Source: Plotosus lineatus
Taxonomy: Eukaryota; Chordata; Actinopteri; Siluriformes; Plotosidae
Direction of reading: 5' to 3'
Length of the DNA stretch: 64,000 nt
NCBI GenBank assembly: GCA_024760905.1
Contig: CM045732.1
Span: 55,363,496-55,427,495 of the forward strand
In this document: piece after piece, positions 62,229 through 64,000 of the stretch
Position numbering within the stretch: the first letter of the stretch is position 1
Layout of the letters: the number at the start of each line of letters is the position of its first letter
Translations under genes and position numbers: made by a program
Notes under the pieces: generated by a model
Seen by the model: only the letters and a program-made list of their open reading frames with translations
The model's database searches: none
Told to the model about the DNA's origin: nothing

Positions 62229-62848
62229 AACTTTTCTGTGGTTTTAATTTTAGCATGTTATGATCTCTCTCACAAAAGGAGTTGCATGTTGAAATGCGCG
62301 TTGGAGAAGGGCGTGGTTCTCACACACCAGTGGAGTGCTAAACACACACCTAATTCCATTTAATCACGGCTTAGAAAGACTAGTAGCGCTCTTCCTGGTG
62401 CTAGAAAATTGTCCTACTTCCCCGTGATCTCTCTGGCTCTCAGCTCTGTGCTCTACAAGTTCCCGCTTTAGTTTGACTTCCGTGTTTCTAGTGCTCTAAC
62501 GCCTTCCCTGTGAACTATAAAGCGCAACCGTTTTCATAGATGAAATGGGGAAATCGTAGTCACTGTAATAGAGATGCGGAGAAACACAAATCAAACTAAA
62601 GCGGGAAATGGTGGAGCACAGAGCCGAGAGCCAGAGAGATCACGGAGAAGAGGGACAGTCTTCTAGCACCAGGAATGGCACTGCTAGTCATTATAGCCCG
62701 TGATTAAATGGAATTAGGTGTGTGTGTGTGTGTATATAGCACTCCATCCCGCGTGTGACAGCCATGCCCCTCTTCAACGGGAATTTCAACGCGCAACTCT
62801 TGTCAGAGAGACCATAACACACTAAAATTAAAACCACAAAAAAGTTAA
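62229..62848. repeat. large inverted repeat, arms of about 260-268 bp
   Basis: Left arm 62229-62488, right arm 62581-62848, spacer 92 bp. Matching blocks include ctgtggttttaattttag, acctaattccatttaatcac, gtgatctctctggctctc and cccgctttagtttga. Arms are similar but not identical. Confidence 0.9.
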
Positions 62849-63165
62849 AGCATAAGAACAATAAAGATAAGAATTTTAACCTTTGTGGTGGTGAGCAGTT
62901 GGCATACGTAAATGTTGGAGAGGAAGAGAAGTGGATCCCCTTCCATAACAGCTTCAGGTAAATCAGCCAAAGGTGGTTTTTTTTTTGTCTTGCTACTGCT
63001 TTGCATGGATGACTCTTCTTCAGGATGTTTCTTTCTTTTCTTGAAGAACATTCCTAACGTGGCTTGTTTCTGCCTTCTTTTCAAAACCTTACGGAAGTGG
63101 CTCATGACCTCAACGTTTAAGGTGTTTACAGTGCTGCTAGCGCTGCTTAGCTTACATACATACAT
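62845..63165 (-). pseudogene. pogo/Tigger-like transposase C-terminal fragment with PIP-box-like motif
   Basis: The core is MSHFRKVLKRRQKQATLGMF then FKKRKKHPEEES. QATLGMFF fits the PCNA-interacting QXXhXXaa motif, which is established for the Drosophila pogo transposase and seen near the C-terminus of related fish elements. The basic and acidic tail fits a transposase end. The DDE domain is absent. Confidence 0.6.
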
Positions 63166-63760
63166 CCTCTTCAGCTTCGTTTAGGCGGTTATGCCAATAA
63201 GCCAATCTGTGGGTTTTCTGTTCGGTACTCTAAAGCATACTTGTCACAACCAATCAACACAAAAGGGTCAACTTTAGCACATGGCAAGTTGAAAATCACA
63301 TGGCCAGGAACGTCTTTAAATTTATGAAGTTCGTAAGCAGGAGAATCGAAGTCCATATCTGGCTCATCACTCCATTAATTCAGAGCATCCCATAGTTTTG
63401 CTGTAGCAGTTTCTAATGATTCAGCTTGTTGGACATTTACCAAGTGAACACAGCAAAATATTTTCCTATTTTTTTAAAACACGGCGGCACGATCAAATGT
63501 GTTGTTACTGATGAACATTATAGACATTCCCCAGTGGCAGGGGGTCTTGAAATACCATGTAAACTCACTTTTACAGGCAGCGAACGCCTCATTTTACCGT
63601 TACAGAGACTGATCGAATAAAATTGGTAAGTTTGATCGACCATTTTGCTCCCAGTACACATGGACGGTTATTAGACGCAAGATCAAAAACACTGGTGGGG
63701 GGGGGGGGGGCTTATTACTATGGTAATATAATAATATAATGAGCTGTAGTAACCTGGGTT

Positions 63761-63988
63761 GCTAAGACCCCTGGGCAAGGTCTTCACCACAAGTGTGCCC
63801 CTGTTCACCCAGTAGTATAAATGGGTACCAGTAAAAATATACTGGGAAGGTAACCTGCGATGGACTAGCGTCCCATCCAGGAGGAGTTGTACTCCAAGTC
63901 GCTTCACGCTACAGAATCCGGGGATAAGCACCGGTCCGATGAGCCAGCAGGCTCGGGTGTAAAAAGCCCAACGAAGTTTACCTTTTTA
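63761..63988 (+). repeat. SINE A, 5'-truncated copy
   Basis: Starts gctaagacccctgggcaagg, continues through gcgatggactagcgtccc and ends aaagcccaacgaagtttacc near the window end. Preceded by a (G)n tract and a TA-rich block. Confidence 0.85.
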
Positions 63989-64000
63989 CTTTAAGTAACC

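Larger units (their letters stand above)
61995..63180 (-). mobile_element. pogo/Tigger-like element, 3' part with transposase C-terminus
   Basis: The terminal sequence at the left (cagtggagccttggtactcg, gatttgttcggattccc) is the pogo-like end type seen at 12770/14951. The minus-strand open frame 63165-62845 holds a transposase C-terminus. Between them lies a large inverted repeat. The other end of the element is not identified. Confidence 0.6.
48332..64000 (-). other. first intron (partial), upstream of W1
   Basis: At least 15.7 kb of intron, since the exon that must precede W1 is not seen here. It contains the MITEs, Tc1-like and pogo-like elements and SINEs listed separately. Stretches 49.9-50.4, 54.5-56.4, 59.1-61.4 and 63.2-63.7 kb show no recognisable gene or repeat. 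Confidence 0.75.

Noticed and set aside
48332..64000. Promoter and first exon of cdc42bpa
   Set aside because: I searched for an exon ending in the codons for a Leu-Glu-Trp-Ala type sequence before a GT and found none; no CpG-rich stretch is evident, so the start probably lies above 64000.

Overview
This is vertebrate nuclear DNA, most likely from a teleost fish. It is AT-rich and full of microsatellites, Tc1-like and pogo/Tigger-like transposons, hAT-type and other short non-autonomous DNA elements, tRNA-derived SINEs and RTE-like LINE fragments. Within ray-finned fish the species cannot be fixed from the sequence alone. No bacterial, plasmid or CRISPR feature is present.

The only host gene I can support is a large part of cdc42bpa (MRCK-alpha, the myotonic dystrophy kinase-related CDC42-binding kinase), on the minus strand. 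Twenty-six coding exons, called W1 to W26 in transcription order, run from position 48331 down to 94. All have AG acceptors and GT donors, and every exon joins the next in phase. Together they give 3386 coding bases, or 1128 codons, without a stop. Residue numbers in the exon entries count from the first complete codon of W1 (the Lys of KPFTTK).

W1-W8 encode the kinase domain and its AGC-type C-terminal extension. W9-W19 encode the long coiled coil, W20-W22 a Ser/Thr-rich linker, W23-W24 a complete C1 zinc finger, and W25-W26 the start of the PH domain. The first exon (about the first 60 residues of the human protein) lies above position 64000. The rest of the PH domain, the CNH domain and the CDC42-binding CRIB motif lie below position 1.

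By region: 1-4.1 kb holds the PH, C1 and linker exons, with a MITE filling most of one intron. 8.3-9.7 kb and 16.1-23.4 kb hold the coiled-coil and kinase-tail exons. 9.7-16.1 kb is an intron with a stack of nested DNA transposons. 23.4-42.2 kb is an intron of about 18.8 kb with Tc1 remnants, two RTE-like LINE fragments, pogo-like elements and SINEs. 42.2-48.3 kb holds the N-lobe exons. 48.3-64 kb is part of the first intron, with a nearly whole Tc1-like transposon at 56.5-58.0 kb and a pogo-like element carrying a large inverted repeat at 62-63.2 kb.

I found no convincing new molecular system. The most unusual items are the large inverted repeat beside a transposase tail, three internally deleted elements that each keep only a transposase DNA-binding N-terminus, a MITE that makes up most of an intron, and short duplicated segments in scrambled order at 26.7 kb and 34.8-36.0 kb.
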